Origin: CAZBQG01 sp964493945
Lineage (GTDB): Bacteria > Pseudomonadota > Alphaproteobacteria > Rhodospirillales > UBA2165
Length of the DNA stretch: 18,852 nt
Assembly: GCA_964493945.1 (NCBI GenBank)
Contig: CAZBQG010000059.1
Location: 1 to 18,852 of the forward strand
Direction: 5' to 3'
Below are positions 7,988 through 16,574 of this stretch, one piece after another (position 1 is the stretch's first letter; the number at the start of each line of letters is the position of its first letter). Under the pieces are notes generated by a model. That model had not been told where the DNA came from and did not search any database. It worked only from the letters and a program-made list of their open reading frames with translations. Made by a program: the position numbers and the translations under genes.

Positions 7988-9063
7988 TTCCAATCCTTTC
8001 CGGTGAGCAGCTTCCAGGCATTGCCATAGCCGATATCATGCTGGGCCTTTTTTGGCAGATCGCGCAAAATCAGCCGGATATTGCGCGCTCGTTTTTTAAG
8101 GAACTTGGCCAGGGGCTTGCGCCCGCCGCCATAATCGAACCCGGCCACAAAGCGCGTACTGAATTCGCCCAACAGCTTGCGGTAGGCGAGCTTGACCGTC
8201 CCGTCCCGGGGTCCGCCGCCGTCTTTCCAAAGAAGCGCCCTCACCGGTTGGCCGCATTTGATCGACCCCCCCGGCGAATTAACCGACAGATCGAAATACA
8301 AATTGGGATAGGTGCTGAGCAACCTCCGCGCCAGGGCAGGGCCGAAGCGGCTGGCCTTTTTGGCAAAGTGGGGCCTGGAAAAATGCGCCTTGATCACCCG
8401 GGCGCGGGGATAGCGGCTGAGCATGCGCTCCAGCACCCCCAAAATACGGTCCTCCATCTCCGTATGGATGAGGAAGGGCGTACCGGTCTCCGCCCCCAGG
8501 CGGAACAGGCGGTGCCCGTTGGGGCTGTCGAGCGCGATATCCACTTGCCGGTGGGTTTGCCCCCTGTCGCATTGGCGGCCCGACATGTAATGGAGAAACT
8601 CAAACTCGCCCATGATGGCATAATTGCCACCCCGCACTTGGCGCTCGGTCTGGCGGATGAAACCGTCAAGCTGCCCCGCCCAATTTCGGTTGTTGCCGCC
8701 GTTGCTTGCCAGAATAAACCTGTCCGGATACCGGTTGACGATTTCGTGGACGTAATAGCCCCAATCATATCGGCTGTCTTTGCGGTTTTCCTTGTCCTCA
8801 CTCCCCTCGAAGGCGATGAGCGCGATGACCAGCTTATCCATGACAGAAAGGGCGTCATCCAGGTGCCGCGCCCCATCTTCGCGTTTGATGCTGGATTGCA
8901 GATCGATCAGGGGAACCCGGCCCTGGCCCAGCAGACTCTCGATGCGGCTCCGCCATTTGGCTTCCAACTGTGCGCGGCTGAAGCGCAAATCCCCGGCCTC
9001 CGCCCCGGTGGGGGAGAGCCAAAAGAAAAGCAGGGCGGCCAGGGGCAAAAATCTGCGGCTCAT
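7984..9063 (-). CDS. Secreted amidohydrolase-like paralog lacking the HxH motif
   Basis: This is a 359-residue exported protein with a signal peptide at about 1-23 (MSRRFLPLAALLFFWL, then GAEAG). The TIM-barrel layout matches its downstream neighbour: a Glu at 153 in IMGEFEF, His200 in FLIHTE, His227 in IKAHFS, Asp310 in VAGFDYGG. At the first-strand metal motif, where DxHxH is expected, it reads IDLQSS (53-58), so both His ligands are gone. It may bind one metal, or none, and serve as a binding or structural protein. The remaining His/Asp positions and clean signal peptide argue against simple decay. The stop overlaps the next start by ATGA, and the start lies 9 bases after the remnant of the upstream hydrolase, behind a GAGG ribosome site. 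Confidence 0.75.
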   Translation of the reverse strand: MSRRFLPLAALLFFWLSPTGAEAGDLRFSRAQLEAKWRSRIESLLGQGRVPLIDLQSSIKREDGARHLDDALSVMDKLVIALIAFEGSEDKENRKDSRYDWGYYVHEIVNRYPDRFILASNGGNNRNWAGQLDGFIRQTERQVRGGNYAIMGEFEFLHYMSGRQCDRGQTHRQVDIALDSPNGHRLFRLGAETGTPFLIHTEMEDRILGVLERMLSRYPRARVIKAHFSRPHFAKKASRFGPALARRLLSTYPNLYFDLSVNSPGGSIKCGQPVRALLWKDGGGPRDGTVKLAYRKLLGEFSTRFVAGFDYGGGRKPLAKFLKKRARNIRLILRDLPKKAQHDIGYGNAWKLLTGKDWK

Positions 9064-9072
9064 AGATGCCTC

Positions 9073-9700
9073 TTAAAAAATCTCGCGATCAGAGAATACA
9101 TTTTTTTTCCGCGAAACAGACATCTCACCGCCCCGCCCGCGGAAAGCATGATTGGCATTCCGGATGATAACCAATCCCGACGTGACGCCGGCGGGTTTAA
9201 GCTTTGCATGAAAGGCCCGGGCCTGGCGCAACGTGGTTATTATTTCATCCGCGTCGCCCTGGATGATCAGGAAGGACGGATCATCGGGCTAATATGGGTG
9301 CCGGGTCCAGCCCCAAAGGGCCGGCCTTGGCGCGCAAGAACCGCACGGCGCATTTCACATCCTCGATCATGGCCGGAAAGCCCCAAACCGGCGCCACCCG
9401 GGAATCCACCGTCGCCACCCCATATCCCATGCGCCCCAATTTGGGGAACAGCTTGGTCAGGTAGCCCCGGTTCCGCCAACTCTTGGTCCAGCCGCCGCCG
9501 GCGATAAAGATCACGCTGGGCAGCCGGGCGGAGAGCTTTGGCGGATAATAATAATCCATGCGCAACACCTGATTGCCGCCCCGGCAATAAGGGATATTTT
9601 CCACCACCTGCCCGGCTTTGGGCTCGGGGATGCGCAACGGCTCGGCGCCAACGCAGGCCGTCAGCAGACAGGGGACGGCCAATATGGCCCAAGTTTTCAT
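9073..9700 (-). pseudogene. Broken lipoprotein alpha/beta-hydrolase (internal deletion plus frameshift)
   Basis: The reading frame from the ATG at 9700 (GGAGGG upstream) encodes a lipoprotein signal with lipobox LLTAC (Cys16), then the N-terminal half of an esterase/BD-FAE-type alpha/beta-hydrolase: IAGGGW (66-71, normally HGGGW), YGVATVDSRVAP (93-104), FPAMIEDVKCAVRFLR (108-123) and LGLDP (129-133). It stops at TGA 9281-9283 after 139 residues, exactly where the nucleophile elbow GxSxGG should begin. A second frame, open from 9288 to the TAA at 9073-9075, encodes the matching C-terminal part: PDDPSFLIIQGDADE with the acid Asp, and NANHAF with the catalytic His. The nucleophile region of perhaps 80-100 residues is missing, and the halves are out of frame. 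The TGA is not a selenocysteine codon, because homology resumes in another frame. The rest of the operon follows 9 bases later. Confidence 0.8.
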
Positions 9701-9734
9701 GGCGCGCCCTCCAAAAGGCTGGCTCCGACCTATA

Positions 9735-9763
9735 ACCATAGTCGGCCATTGGTAACCTGTCAT
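9735..9763 (-). promoter_or_regulatory. Candidate sigma70-type promoter of the hydrolase operon
   Basis: Read on the minus strand, ATGACA (9758-9763) and TATGGT (9735-9740) are separated by 17 bases, a fair match to -35 and -10 hexamers. Transcription would start near 9728, giving a leader of about 28 bases that contains the GGAGGG ribosome site. Confidence 0.4.
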
Positions 9764-9824
9764 CCAGATACAAGTAACGGTAGACAAACACATGGGGCGT
9801 GGATAGTTTGGCCGGGATTAACTC

Positions 9825-10466
9825 ATGAACCTGTTCGGCAAAATAAATAAAAAAATAAGGCTCGGCATTTTGGCCGCATTGCTGGCGGTTATGTTGCTTC
9901 CTACCCCGGCGGTGGGCCAGGAGGCTCGGAAGGTTATTTTCGTCACCTCCAATGACTGGCATACCGGGATCAGTCTGGCCCGGAACCAGATCCCGCTAGG
10001 CCGCATCCCCGAGGCAGCGGATTTTCCAGACGCCAAATTTATCGAATTCGGCTGGGGCGATGCAGTGTTTTATCCGGCCAGGAAAAAAACCCTCACCATG
10101 ACGCTAAGCGCCGCGCTCAAACCGACGAAGGCGGTGATGCATGTGGTCGGGCAATGGACCGAACCCAAAAATTATTTCCGCCAGGCCGAAAGTGTGGGCC
10201 TGCCCATCAGCGAAGAGAATTATCTACGTCTGGTGGCGTTCATCCATGACAGTTTCGAGAGGGGCAAAGCCCCCCGCGCCCAACCCAGCGGGCCGGGGCT
10301 ATACCGGTCGAGCCGGTTTTATCCGGCGAGGGGGAAATTTCATTTGTTCAATACATGCAACAGCTGGACCGCCCGCGCCCTGGCCACCGCCGGGTTCGAT
10401 GTGGAGCCTTCGGGCACCTACCGGGCAGAAGGCGTCATGGGTCAGATACGCGCCCGTCCGCCTTGA
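9825..10466 (+). CDS. DUF2459 (TIGR02117-type) exported conserved protein
   Basis: The 213-residue protein has an N-terminal hydrophobic segment (about 11-31, probably signal peptide or anchor, ending near AVGQ). It carries the hallmark motifs of the DUF2459 family: SNDWHTG (42-48), FIEFGWGD (72-79), MHVVG (105-109) and KFHLFNTCNSWTARAL (171-186). The family has no proven function; the conserved His, Cys and Trp residues suggest a hydrolase-like or binding role in the envelope. Some relatives lie near urease genes, but none are seen here. It is transcribed away from the hydrolase operon across a 124-base divergent region, and its stop codon touches the stop codon of the lipoprotein gene on the other strand. 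Confidence 0.8.
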   Translation: MNLFGKINKKIRLGILAALLAVMLLPTPAVGQEARKVIFVTSNDWHTGISLARNQIPLGRIPEAADFPDAKFIEFGWGDAVFYPARKKTLTMTLSAALKPTKAVMHVVGQWTEPKNYFRQAESVGLPISEENYLRLVAFIHDSFERGKAPRAQPSGPGLYRSSRFYPARGKFHLFNTCNSWTARALATAGFDVEPSGTYRAEGVMGQIRARPP

Positions 10467-11510
10467 TCATTTGTTCATCTTCCCCGCACTGTAGCCCCGC
10501 ACCGGGCCCAGCCTGGCCATGGAATTCCATGGATTATAGACCGCCACACCGGCGGGCTTGGGCGCTAATTTCCAGAGCCGTTCCCCATTGCCGTGGGCGA
10601 CGGCGTGGGCGATTTTGTCCGGCAGGTCAGCCATGGCCTGCCACCAGAACTTCAGCATACCCACATATCTTTTTTTCACCCAGAATTTGGAAAATACATT
10701 ATCCAGGGCGAAGACGAAGCGGTCCGGATAATCCATCATCAATTTCCGCCAAGCGGGTTTTAGGGTTCCATTTTCGAACATATTGATGAACTGGCTGCCC
10801 ACATAATAAGGGCTGGCATGGGACGTCATAAAATGAAGGTTGGCATGTTTCGCCAACAGGCGCCGGACGGGCCCGGCTTCCAACTGGGCCATATGGATCA
10901 TGATCATGGGATGGGTTGGATTTTTCTTCAGGAATTTTTCAAGCTGCCCCATATAGGAATTATATCCGGCCCCATCCAGCGCATTGAATTCGATATGGAT
11001 GATGAAGGGCCAGCCCTTGGTGCGCGCCGCCCGGAAGGCGGCCTGCACCAGATCATCTTCCATATCGATGAGGATTTCCTGAAAGCGCCCCTTGCTGTCA
11101 TGCCAGATGAGGGCTTCGCCCATGGCGCCGAAACCGCCATGCCCAAGCTGTGCCTCCAGACGGCTGAGAAATCTGGAAGGCGGGTGGCGGTTGTGATAAC
11201 CGGGCCCCTTGAGCCGGACCGAGGGGATGATGCGCCCCGGATATTTTTGGGCGAATTCGGGGATTTCGGACCAGGGGCGGCGCATATGGGTGTTTAAGAT
11301 AGTGCGGTAGACCCCGCCGTGATCCATCAGCGAGATGACCCGCTCCCCGTCCACGTTCTGATCCATCTGGCTGTGGGCGTCGATGAAATAAAGGCCGGGC
11401 GTCAATCTGGCCGGCAGGTTGGGCTTAAGGATTTTGTTCTGAACGCAGGCGCCGAGAAGCAAGGGTGTCGTCAAAAGAATAAGAAAAGCGCTGATCCGCG
11501 GAATTCCCAT
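10467..11510 (-). CDS. Lipoprotein amidohydrolase-like paralog with half HxH motif
   Basis: This is a 347-residue protein with a lipoprotein signal: hydrophobic core (8-19) and lipobox LLGAC with Cys22. It shares the TIM-barrel hydrolase layout of the two paralogs at 7082-9063: IDAHSQ (43-48) in place of DxHxH, so the first His (46) is kept and the second is Gln; Glu132 in MGEALI; His172 in IIHIEF; His206 in MIHMAQ; Asp270 in FALDNVF. It also shares the blocks YPGRIIPSVRLKGPG (90-104) and YPDRF (261-265). It was probably anchored in the inner or outer membrane facing the periplasm. The ATG lies 4 bases after the selB stop, so it may be translated from the selAB transcript, although no functional link to selenium is evident. 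The second ligand change leaves its catalytic ability in doubt. Confidence 0.8.
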   Translation of the reverse strand: MGIPRISAFLILLTTPLLLGACVQNKILKPNLPARLTPGLYFIDAHSQMDQNVDGERVISLMDHGGVYRTILNTHMRRPWSEIPEFAQKYPGRIIPSVRLKGPGYHNRHPPSRFLSRLEAQLGHGGFGAMGEALIWHDSKGRFQEILIDMEDDLVQAAFRAARTKGWPFIIHIEFNALDGAGYNSYMGQLEKFLKKNPTHPMIMIHMAQLEAGPVRRLLAKHANLHFMTSHASPYYVGSQFINMFENGTLKPAWRKLMMDYPDRFVFALDNVFSKFWVKKRYVGMLKFWWQAMADLPDKIAHAVAHGNGERLWKLAPKPAGVAVYNPWNSMARLGPVRGYSAGKMNK

Positions 11511-11514
11511 TGCC

Positions 11515-13449
11515 CTATTCCCCGGTAACCTCGCCGAACACCTCGCTCATGGGTTTGCGCAATACCCGGCCATCGCCCTTGCGCCAGGTGAGTCCCGCCT
11601 TGTCGAAATATTCCAGAACCTCGATGGTGAAATTGCGCCCGATATTGGAGCGGTCCCGGAAGGCAGCCGCGCCAAAGCCCTCCTCGCCCACCCCCCTGGC
11701 CAGGGATTCGGCGATCTCGGCCAGTTCGAAAATGGCCTCGGGCAATAGAAAGCGGTTTTTTGCGACTTGATACACCAACCCCAGCCGGGCCGAGCGGGTG
11801 AGCAGCCCGTTCACATCCTTGGGGTTTGCCGATAGCTGGCTGGCGATTTCATGGACCACCGGGGGCTTGGTATAACCGTCGCGCAAGAGGGCGCTGACCT
11901 TGTTCCAAAGCGCCGCATCCCGCCCTTCCAGTGCCGGCATGAAATCAGGCAGGGCATAGCTGGCGCCGTTCTTATTGATTTTCTTGTTCTTCGTCAGATC
12001 ACCCAACAGGGATTCGAGCAAAGGCTTTGCCAGGCGTGTCGGCAAAACCTTGCGCAGCGCGTCCGCCCCCGGCCCTGCCTTGTCGGGCTGGGCTTCGTGC
12101 CAGGCACCCAAGGCTTCCAGCACTTCTGAACCCAGCTTCGCCCAGCCATCCGGCGCCAGGCCAATTTGTTTTTCCGGTGGGCCGGCCAGCACCAGGTCTG
12201 ACAGTTCCACCAGCGCCGCCATGTCATCGGTGTGCAGATTCCAAGCGGTGGCAAAATGCGCCATATCCACACCGCCCGGGCTGTCAGCAGCCAAGGCGCC
12301 CAGGGCCAATTCGGGGCCGCCCAGCTCCATGGCACCCAGAAAGGCAATGCGTTCGGGCTTGGCCCGGCCACGGCTGGGTGCGAAGGGGTCTATAACGGCG
12401 CCGCCGGCCACCGTGCGCCTTGCCGAATTGTCGCGAAGCACGAAGCGGTCCCCGGTGAGCGCGCCCACCCGCCGGTCCAGAACCACCTGGACCAGCCCGT
12501 CTTCGCCAGGGGCGATGGATTTGCCTTCCAGCACGGCCACCCGGCCCGGCACTTCGGCGGCGCCCAGATGGACATGGACCGGCGTCCAATGACGGAGCGC
12601 CGAACTTTCGCCGGGCAGAACCTTGAGGCGGGCATCAAACCTGGGGACCGGGTCGTGAATTTCACCGGCCAGCAGCCAACTTCCCCGATAGACCTGGACC
12701 TTGCGCAAGCCACCGCCGGCGATATTGATGGCGCAGCGCTGACCCGCCACGCCAAGCTCTGCCTCTTGGTTTTGGGCATGGATGGAACGCACGCGCACCT
12801 CGATCCCGTCGGGCGAGACGATCAGATGATCGCCGACGGAGACGGTTCCTGAGAAGACCGATCCGGCAACCACCAACCCAGCGCCGGCCAGGGTAAAACA
12901 GCGGTCCACGGCCAAGCGGAAATTCCCATCCTGGGCGCGGGCCACCAAATTTTCCACCGCCCCATCCAGATTGGCCCGGAGCACTTCCATCCCCGCCCCC
13001 GTATGAGCCGATAGGGGACAGATTTCAGCCCCGGCCAGACCAGACGTGGCGATCAATTGCTCGATCAGCCTGGTGACTTCGGTGATGCGCGCCTCGTCCA
13101 CCCGGTCGATCTTGCTGAGCGCCACGGCGCCTTTCGTTACCCCCATCATATCCAGAATGGCCAGATGCTCCACGGTCTGGGGCATGGGCCCATCATCGGC
13201 GGCGATGACCAAAATGGCATAATCGATGCCCGCCACGCCGGCCAGCATGTTGCGGATGAACCTCTCATGGCCCGGCACATCGACGAAGCCCATGATCCCG
13301 CCGCCGGCCATGGGCTGATAGGCAAAGCCAAGATCGATGGACATGCCCCGCTTTTTTTCTTCCGGCAGGCGGTCCGTGTCGATACCGGTCAGGGCCTGGA
13401 CCAGGGCCGTCTTGCCATGATCGATATGACCGGCGGTGGCGACGATCAC
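11515..13449 (-). CDS. selB: Selenocysteine-specific elongation factor SelB
   Basis: SelB delivers Sec-tRNA(Sec) to UGA codons by binding GTP, the charged tRNA and the mRNA SECIS hairpin. The 644-residue protein has G1 GHIDHGKT (7-14), G2 RGMSID (34-39, where RGMTID is usual), G3 DVPGHE (57-62) and G4 SKID (112-115), then EF-Tu-like domains 2 and 3, and a C-terminal half of winged helices for RNA binding, ending with a typical FDKAGLTWRKGDGRVLR stretch. An open frame extends further upstream, but the GTG at 13449 starts exactly at the conserved IVATAGHIDHGKT and overlaps the selA stop (GTGA), showing translational coupling. Length is close to the 614 residues of the E. coli protein. selC and selD are not visible here. 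Confidence 0.95.
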   Translation of the reverse strand: MIVATAGHIDHGKTALVQALTGIDTDRLPEEKKRGMSIDLGFAYQPMAGGGIMGFVDVPGHERFIRNMLAGVAGIDYAILVIAADDGPMPQTVEHLAILDMMGVTKGAVALSKIDRVDEARITEVTRLIEQLIATSGLAGAEICPLSAHTGAGMEVLRANLDGAVENLVARAQDGNFRLAVDRCFTLAGAGLVVAGSVFSGTVSVGDHLIVSPDGIEVRVRSIHAQNQEAELGVAGQRCAINIAGGGLRKVQVYRGSWLLAGEIHDPVPRFDARLKVLPGESSALRHWTPVHVHLGAAEVPGRVAVLEGKSIAPGEDGLVQVVLDRRVGALTGDRFVLRDNSARRTVAGGAVIDPFAPSRGRAKPERIAFLGAMELGGPELALGALAADSPGGVDMAHFATAWNLHTDDMAALVELSDLVLAGPPEKQIGLAPDGWAKLGSEVLEALGAWHEAQPDKAGPGADALRKVLPTRLAKPLLESLLGDLTKNKKINKNGASYALPDFMPALEGRDAALWNKVSALLRDGYTKPPVVHEIASQLSANPKDVNGLLTRSARLGLVYQVAKNRFLLPEAIFELAEIAESLARGVGEEGFGAAAFRDRSNIGRNFTIEVLEYFDKAGLTWRKGDGRVLRKPMSEVFGEVTGE

Positions 13450-14852
13450 AGGCCCGGCTCCAACTTTACCAACTGGGCGATCAGCGCGGCCGCGTCGTCC
13501 AGACAGCGGCAATCGAGCCACAAGGCATCGTCTTTTACGCGCCCGATGACCGGTATATCCAGATCGCGCAGCGCCTTGGCCATGCGTTTGAGCCGCGCTC
13601 CCTTGCCGCGCTTTTTACCATCCGGGCGCAAGACCACGGCCCAACTCGGCAATCTGTCGACGGGCAGCGCGCCGCTGCCGATCTGGCTCAGACAAGACGC
13701 TGTGGAAATATCCAGTGTCTCGCCCAATTGTTTTTTCAAAGCAGCACCCACACGCTCCGCATTATTCTTGATCTCCTCCACCGGGCGCGACAGCCAGGCC
13801 AGCGTGGGCAGGCGTTCGGCCAGCCGCCCGGGGTCCCGGTAAAGGCGCAGCACGGCCTCAAGTGCGGCGATGGTCAGCTTGTCGAGACGCAGGGCGCGTT
13901 TCATGGGATTGCGTTTGATCTTGGCGATCAGATCGGCCCGCCCGGCGATGAGCCCGGCTTGGGGCCCGCCCAAAAGCTTGTCGCCGGAAAAAGTCACCAC
14001 GGCCACACCTTGTGCCAGAACTTCGGACACGATGGGCTCCCGGGGCAGACCGAATGGCGTCAGATCCACCAGGGCGCCGGCCCCCAGATCGTCGATCAGG
14101 GGCACATCATGCTTGGCGCCCAGGGCGGCCAGCTCCTTTTCGCCGACAGATTTGGTGAAGCCTTGGACCACATAATTGGATGTGTGGACTTTCAAAAATG
14201 CGCCGGTGCGTTCGGTGATGGCTTCGGCGTAATCCTTGGCGTGGGTGCGGTTGGCGGTGCCCACCTCCACAAGCTTGCAGCCGGCCTTTTTCATCACGTC
14301 AGGCAGGCGGAATGCGCCGCCGATCTCGATCAGCTCGCCGCGGCTGACGGGCACTTCCTTGCGCATGGTCAAGCTGTTTAGAACCAACAAAACGGCGGCC
14401 GCATTGTTGTTGACCACGGTGGCTGCCTCGGCGCCGGTCAGTTCACGGAGCAATTCCTCCACATGCACATCCCTATCGCCCCGCCTACCGGTGTCCAGAT
14501 CAAATTCCAAATTGGACGCGGCACCGGCCACGCGGATCATGGCATCCATCGCCCCCTTGGGCATGGGTGCCCGGCCCAGATTGGTATGCAGCACCGTTCC
14601 CGTCAGATTAAAAACCGGCCGCAAGCTCGGCTGAGCCATTTCCGCGAGACGGCCCGCGACGGCGGAGGCGATTGCCTGATCATCGGGCGCAGGTTTATCG
14701 CCGCCTCTCAAATCGGCGCGCAGCCCATCCAGCACGGTCCTGACGGCGCTCTTGACGGCGTCCCGGCCATGGATGCCGATCTCGCCTTCCAGGGCGTTCA
14801 GGCCCAGTAGGTAATCAACGGATGGCAGATTGGATCGGCTCTCGTCAGCCAT
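13446..14852 (-). CDS. selA: L-seryl-tRNA(Sec) selenium transferase SelA
   Basis: SelA is a PLP enzyme that converts Ser-tRNA(Sec) to Sec-tRNA(Sec) with selenophosphate. The 468-residue protein has the family features in order: NLTGTVLHTNLGRA (82-95), TGRRGDR (121-127), VNNNAAAVLL (147-156), LIDDLGAGAL (252-261) and SGDKLLGGPQAG (289-300), with the PLP lysine at Lys292. Length matches the usual 460-470 residues, so it looks complete. The start at 14852 has a weak GGGAGA site about 11 bases upstream. A strong terminator ends the upstream gene, so selA needs its own promoter, probably in the short region after it or within the ThDP gene; I cannot place one firmly. selB follows with an overlap. 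Confidence 0.95.
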   Translation of the reverse strand: MADESRSNLPSVDYLLGLNALEGEIGIHGRDAVKSAVRTVLDGLRADLRGGDKPAPDDQAIASAVAGRLAEMAQPSLRPVFNLTGTVLHTNLGRAPMPKGAMDAMIRVAGAASNLEFDLDTGRRGDRDVHVEELLRELTGAEAATVVNNNAAAVLLVLNSLTMRKEVPVSRGELIEIGGAFRLPDVMKKAGCKLVEVGTANRTHAKDYAEAITERTGAFLKVHTSNYVVQGFTKSVGEKELAALGAKHDVPLIDDLGAGALVDLTPFGLPREPIVSEVLAQGVAVVTFSGDKLLGGPQAGLIAGRADLIAKIKRNPMKRALRLDKLTIAALEAVLRLYRDPGRLAERLPTLAWLSRPVEEIKNNAERVGAALKKQLGETLDISTASCLSQIGSGALPVDRLPSWAVVLRPDGKKRGKGARLKRMAKALRDLDIPVIGRVKDDALWLDCRCLDDAAALIAQLVKLEPGL

Positions 14853-14879
14853 GCCCAGTAGGTTCTCCCAGTTTCCTGG

Positions 14880-14904
14880 AAAAACTAAGCCCGGAGCCCG
14901 GGCC
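14880..14904 (-). terminator. Intrinsic terminator after the sat-ThDP enzyme pair
   Basis: On the minus strand, directly after the ThDP enzyme stop codon, GCCCGG-GCT-CCGGGC forms a perfect 6-base-pair stem with a 3-base loop, followed by TTAGTTTTT. This separates the sat/ThDP unit from selA. Confidence 0.7.
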
Positions 14905-14906
14905 CG

Positions 14907-16544
14907 TCAATGACCGCCGCGCATACGCTTGCGCGGCATATGGACCCAGGGAGAGGGAAATTCTTGGCCGTGCACGACCTCGATGAGCACCGGCTCGTCG
15001 GCCTTGAAGGCCTTGCCCAACGCATCTTCCATTTCAGCAGCCGAATTGGCCCGCAATCCCATGAGGCCGAAACTGTCGGCCAGTTTCATAAAATCGGGAT
15101 TGCGCAATTCGGTGGCCATGTAATGGCCGTCATACTGTTCCTTCTGAATGCGCCGCACGTTGCCGAAATGCCCGTCATTGAAAACCACGGTGACCAGATT
15201 GATGCCATGCAAGGCGGCGGTCGATAGCTCCTGCATGGCGAACATGAAGCCGCCATCGCCACAGATGGCCACCACCTTTTTGTCCGAGTTGGCCACCTTG
15301 ATGCCCAGCCCTGTTGGAAAGGCGAAACCCAGCGTGCCCTGATAGCCCGATTGAATATTGGTGCGGGGGGCGTAGGTGGGAAAGCCGAACCAGGAATAAT
15401 ACCCCACCTGGGTCAGGCCAAAACACGCAATGCCGTCTTCCGGCAACTGGCGGCGGATGGCCATGGCATATTCATGCTGGGGGGCCAGCTTGGCATGGCT
15501 TTCGGCGGTCGCCGCCTTTAATTCGTTCATTTCATCGGCGCGCGAAGGGCGCTTGATATTGTGACGCCCCACTCGGTCCGCCAGCTCGGCCAGGGCCGTC
15601 TTCGCCTGGGCCACCAGATGCACATCCGGTTTCCATTGCTTGACCGATTGGTTGGGGTCCACATCGATACGGATCAGTTTGATGTCATCATCATGGCCCC
15701 AATTGGCGATGGGCGTGGAAAAGCGGGTGCCGACGGCCAGGGCCAGGTCAATTTCGGGCCAGGCGCGGGCGCCGGCCAAAATATTTTGTGCCAGATAATG
15801 ACGGCTATCCACTGCGCCGTTGCCGTGGGCCGACATGAAGACCGGCGCCTGCACCGTTTCGGCCAGTTCCAGCAATTCCGCCTCGGCGCCGAACACGCCG
15901 CCGCCGACAAAAATAGCCGGGTTTTTTGCCTGCCCCAGAAGGGCGGCTGCCTTTTCGATCAAATCGGGATCGAGACCGGGACCGGTCTCCGTGCCGCTTT
16001 CGGCACCCAGCAAAGCAACCTCTTCCACCCGGCCCATGACATCGGGGGCCATTTCGACCATGACCGGCTGGCGCCGGCCAGAATTTAGCTGGGCAAAAGC
16101 CTGGCGCATGGTTTCGGGTGTGGTGGCGGCACTTTCGGCCCGGGCGCTCCATTTAACCACGGAGGCCAGGGCGCCTTGCTGATCGTCCAATTCATGGAGC
16201 ATACCCAGCCTCTGGCCGATGAACGGTGTCGGAATCTGGCCCGCCAGGCAAAGCACGGGCGCATTGCACGAATAGGCCGTGGACAAAGCCGCCGCCGTAT
16301 TCAGCAGGCCGGGTCCCGGAACCACCAGACACGTGCCCACCCGCCCGGTGGATTGGGCATAGCCGAAGGCCATATAGGCGGTGCTTTGTTCGTGGCGTGG
16401 ATGGATGACGCGGACGGCATCGCGCTCTTCATGCAAAGCCTCGAACATATTGTCCAGCTGCACGCCCGGCAGGCCGAATATGGTATCGACCCCGTTGCCC
16501 TTGATGGATTGGACCAGCGCCTGGGCGCCATTTATTTTAACCAT
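14907..16544 (-). CDS. Thiamine diphosphate-dependent enzyme, acetolactate synthase-like
   Basis: This 545-residue enzyme of the ThDP-binding decarboxylase/synthase superfamily has the three-domain POX layout. The conserved activating Glu is Glu52 in HEQSTAYMA (51-59), and GLPGVQLDNMFEAL (24-37) is the usual N-terminal start. The ThDP/Mg motif is GDGGF (429-433) followed after 25 residues by ND (456-457). It could act in a C2 or C3 carbonyl reaction; acetolactate synthase-like proteins of this class often have unknown substrates. The ribosome site GGGGGAAG lies about 6 bases before the ATG. It follows sat by only 30 bases and ends in a terminator, so the two are probably one unit. Sulfoacetaldehyde acetyltransferase (Xsc) belongs to the same superfamily and would fit next to sat, but no Xsc-specific feature could be confirmed. 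Confidence 0.85.
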   Translation of the reverse strand: MVKINGAQALVQSIKGNGVDTIFGLPGVQLDNMFEALHEERDAVRVIHPRHEQSTAYMAFGYAQSTGRVGTCLVVPGPGLLNTAAALSTAYSCNAPVLCLAGQIPTPFIGQRLGMLHELDDQQGALASVVKWSARAESAATTPETMRQAFAQLNSGRRQPVMVEMAPDVMGRVEEVALLGAESGTETGPGLDPDLIEKAAALLGQAKNPAIFVGGGVFGAEAELLELAETVQAPVFMSAHGNGAVDSRHYLAQNILAGARAWPEIDLALAVGTRFSTPIANWGHDDDIKLIRIDVDPNQSVKQWKPDVHLVAQAKTALAELADRVGRHNIKRPSRADEMNELKAATAESHAKLAPQHEYAMAIRRQLPEDGIACFGLTQVGYYSWFGFPTYAPRTNIQSGYQGTLGFAFPTGLGIKVANSDKKVVAICGDGGFMFAMQELSTAALHGINLVTVVFNDGHFGNVRRIQKEQYDGHYMATELRNPDFMKLADSFGLMGLRANSAAEMEDALGKAFKADEPVLIEVVHGQEFPSPWVHMPRKRMRGGH

Positions 16545-16574
16545 GTCTGTCTTCCCCCTGTAAGATTAAGGATA

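Noticed and set aside
9281..9283. TGA in the lipoprotein hydrolase as a selenocysteine codon, tempting with selAB nearby
   Set aside because: After this TGA the same frame has no homology. The family sequence resumes in another frame (from 9288), so a deletion plus frameshift explains it better.
7957..9507. A 516-codon open frame on the plus strand across the hydrolase operon
   Set aside because: It is antisense to two convincing signal-peptide proteins and part of the broken hydrolase, and its translation is low-complexity, Pro/Gly/Arg-rich, with no family features. It is a GC-bias shadow.
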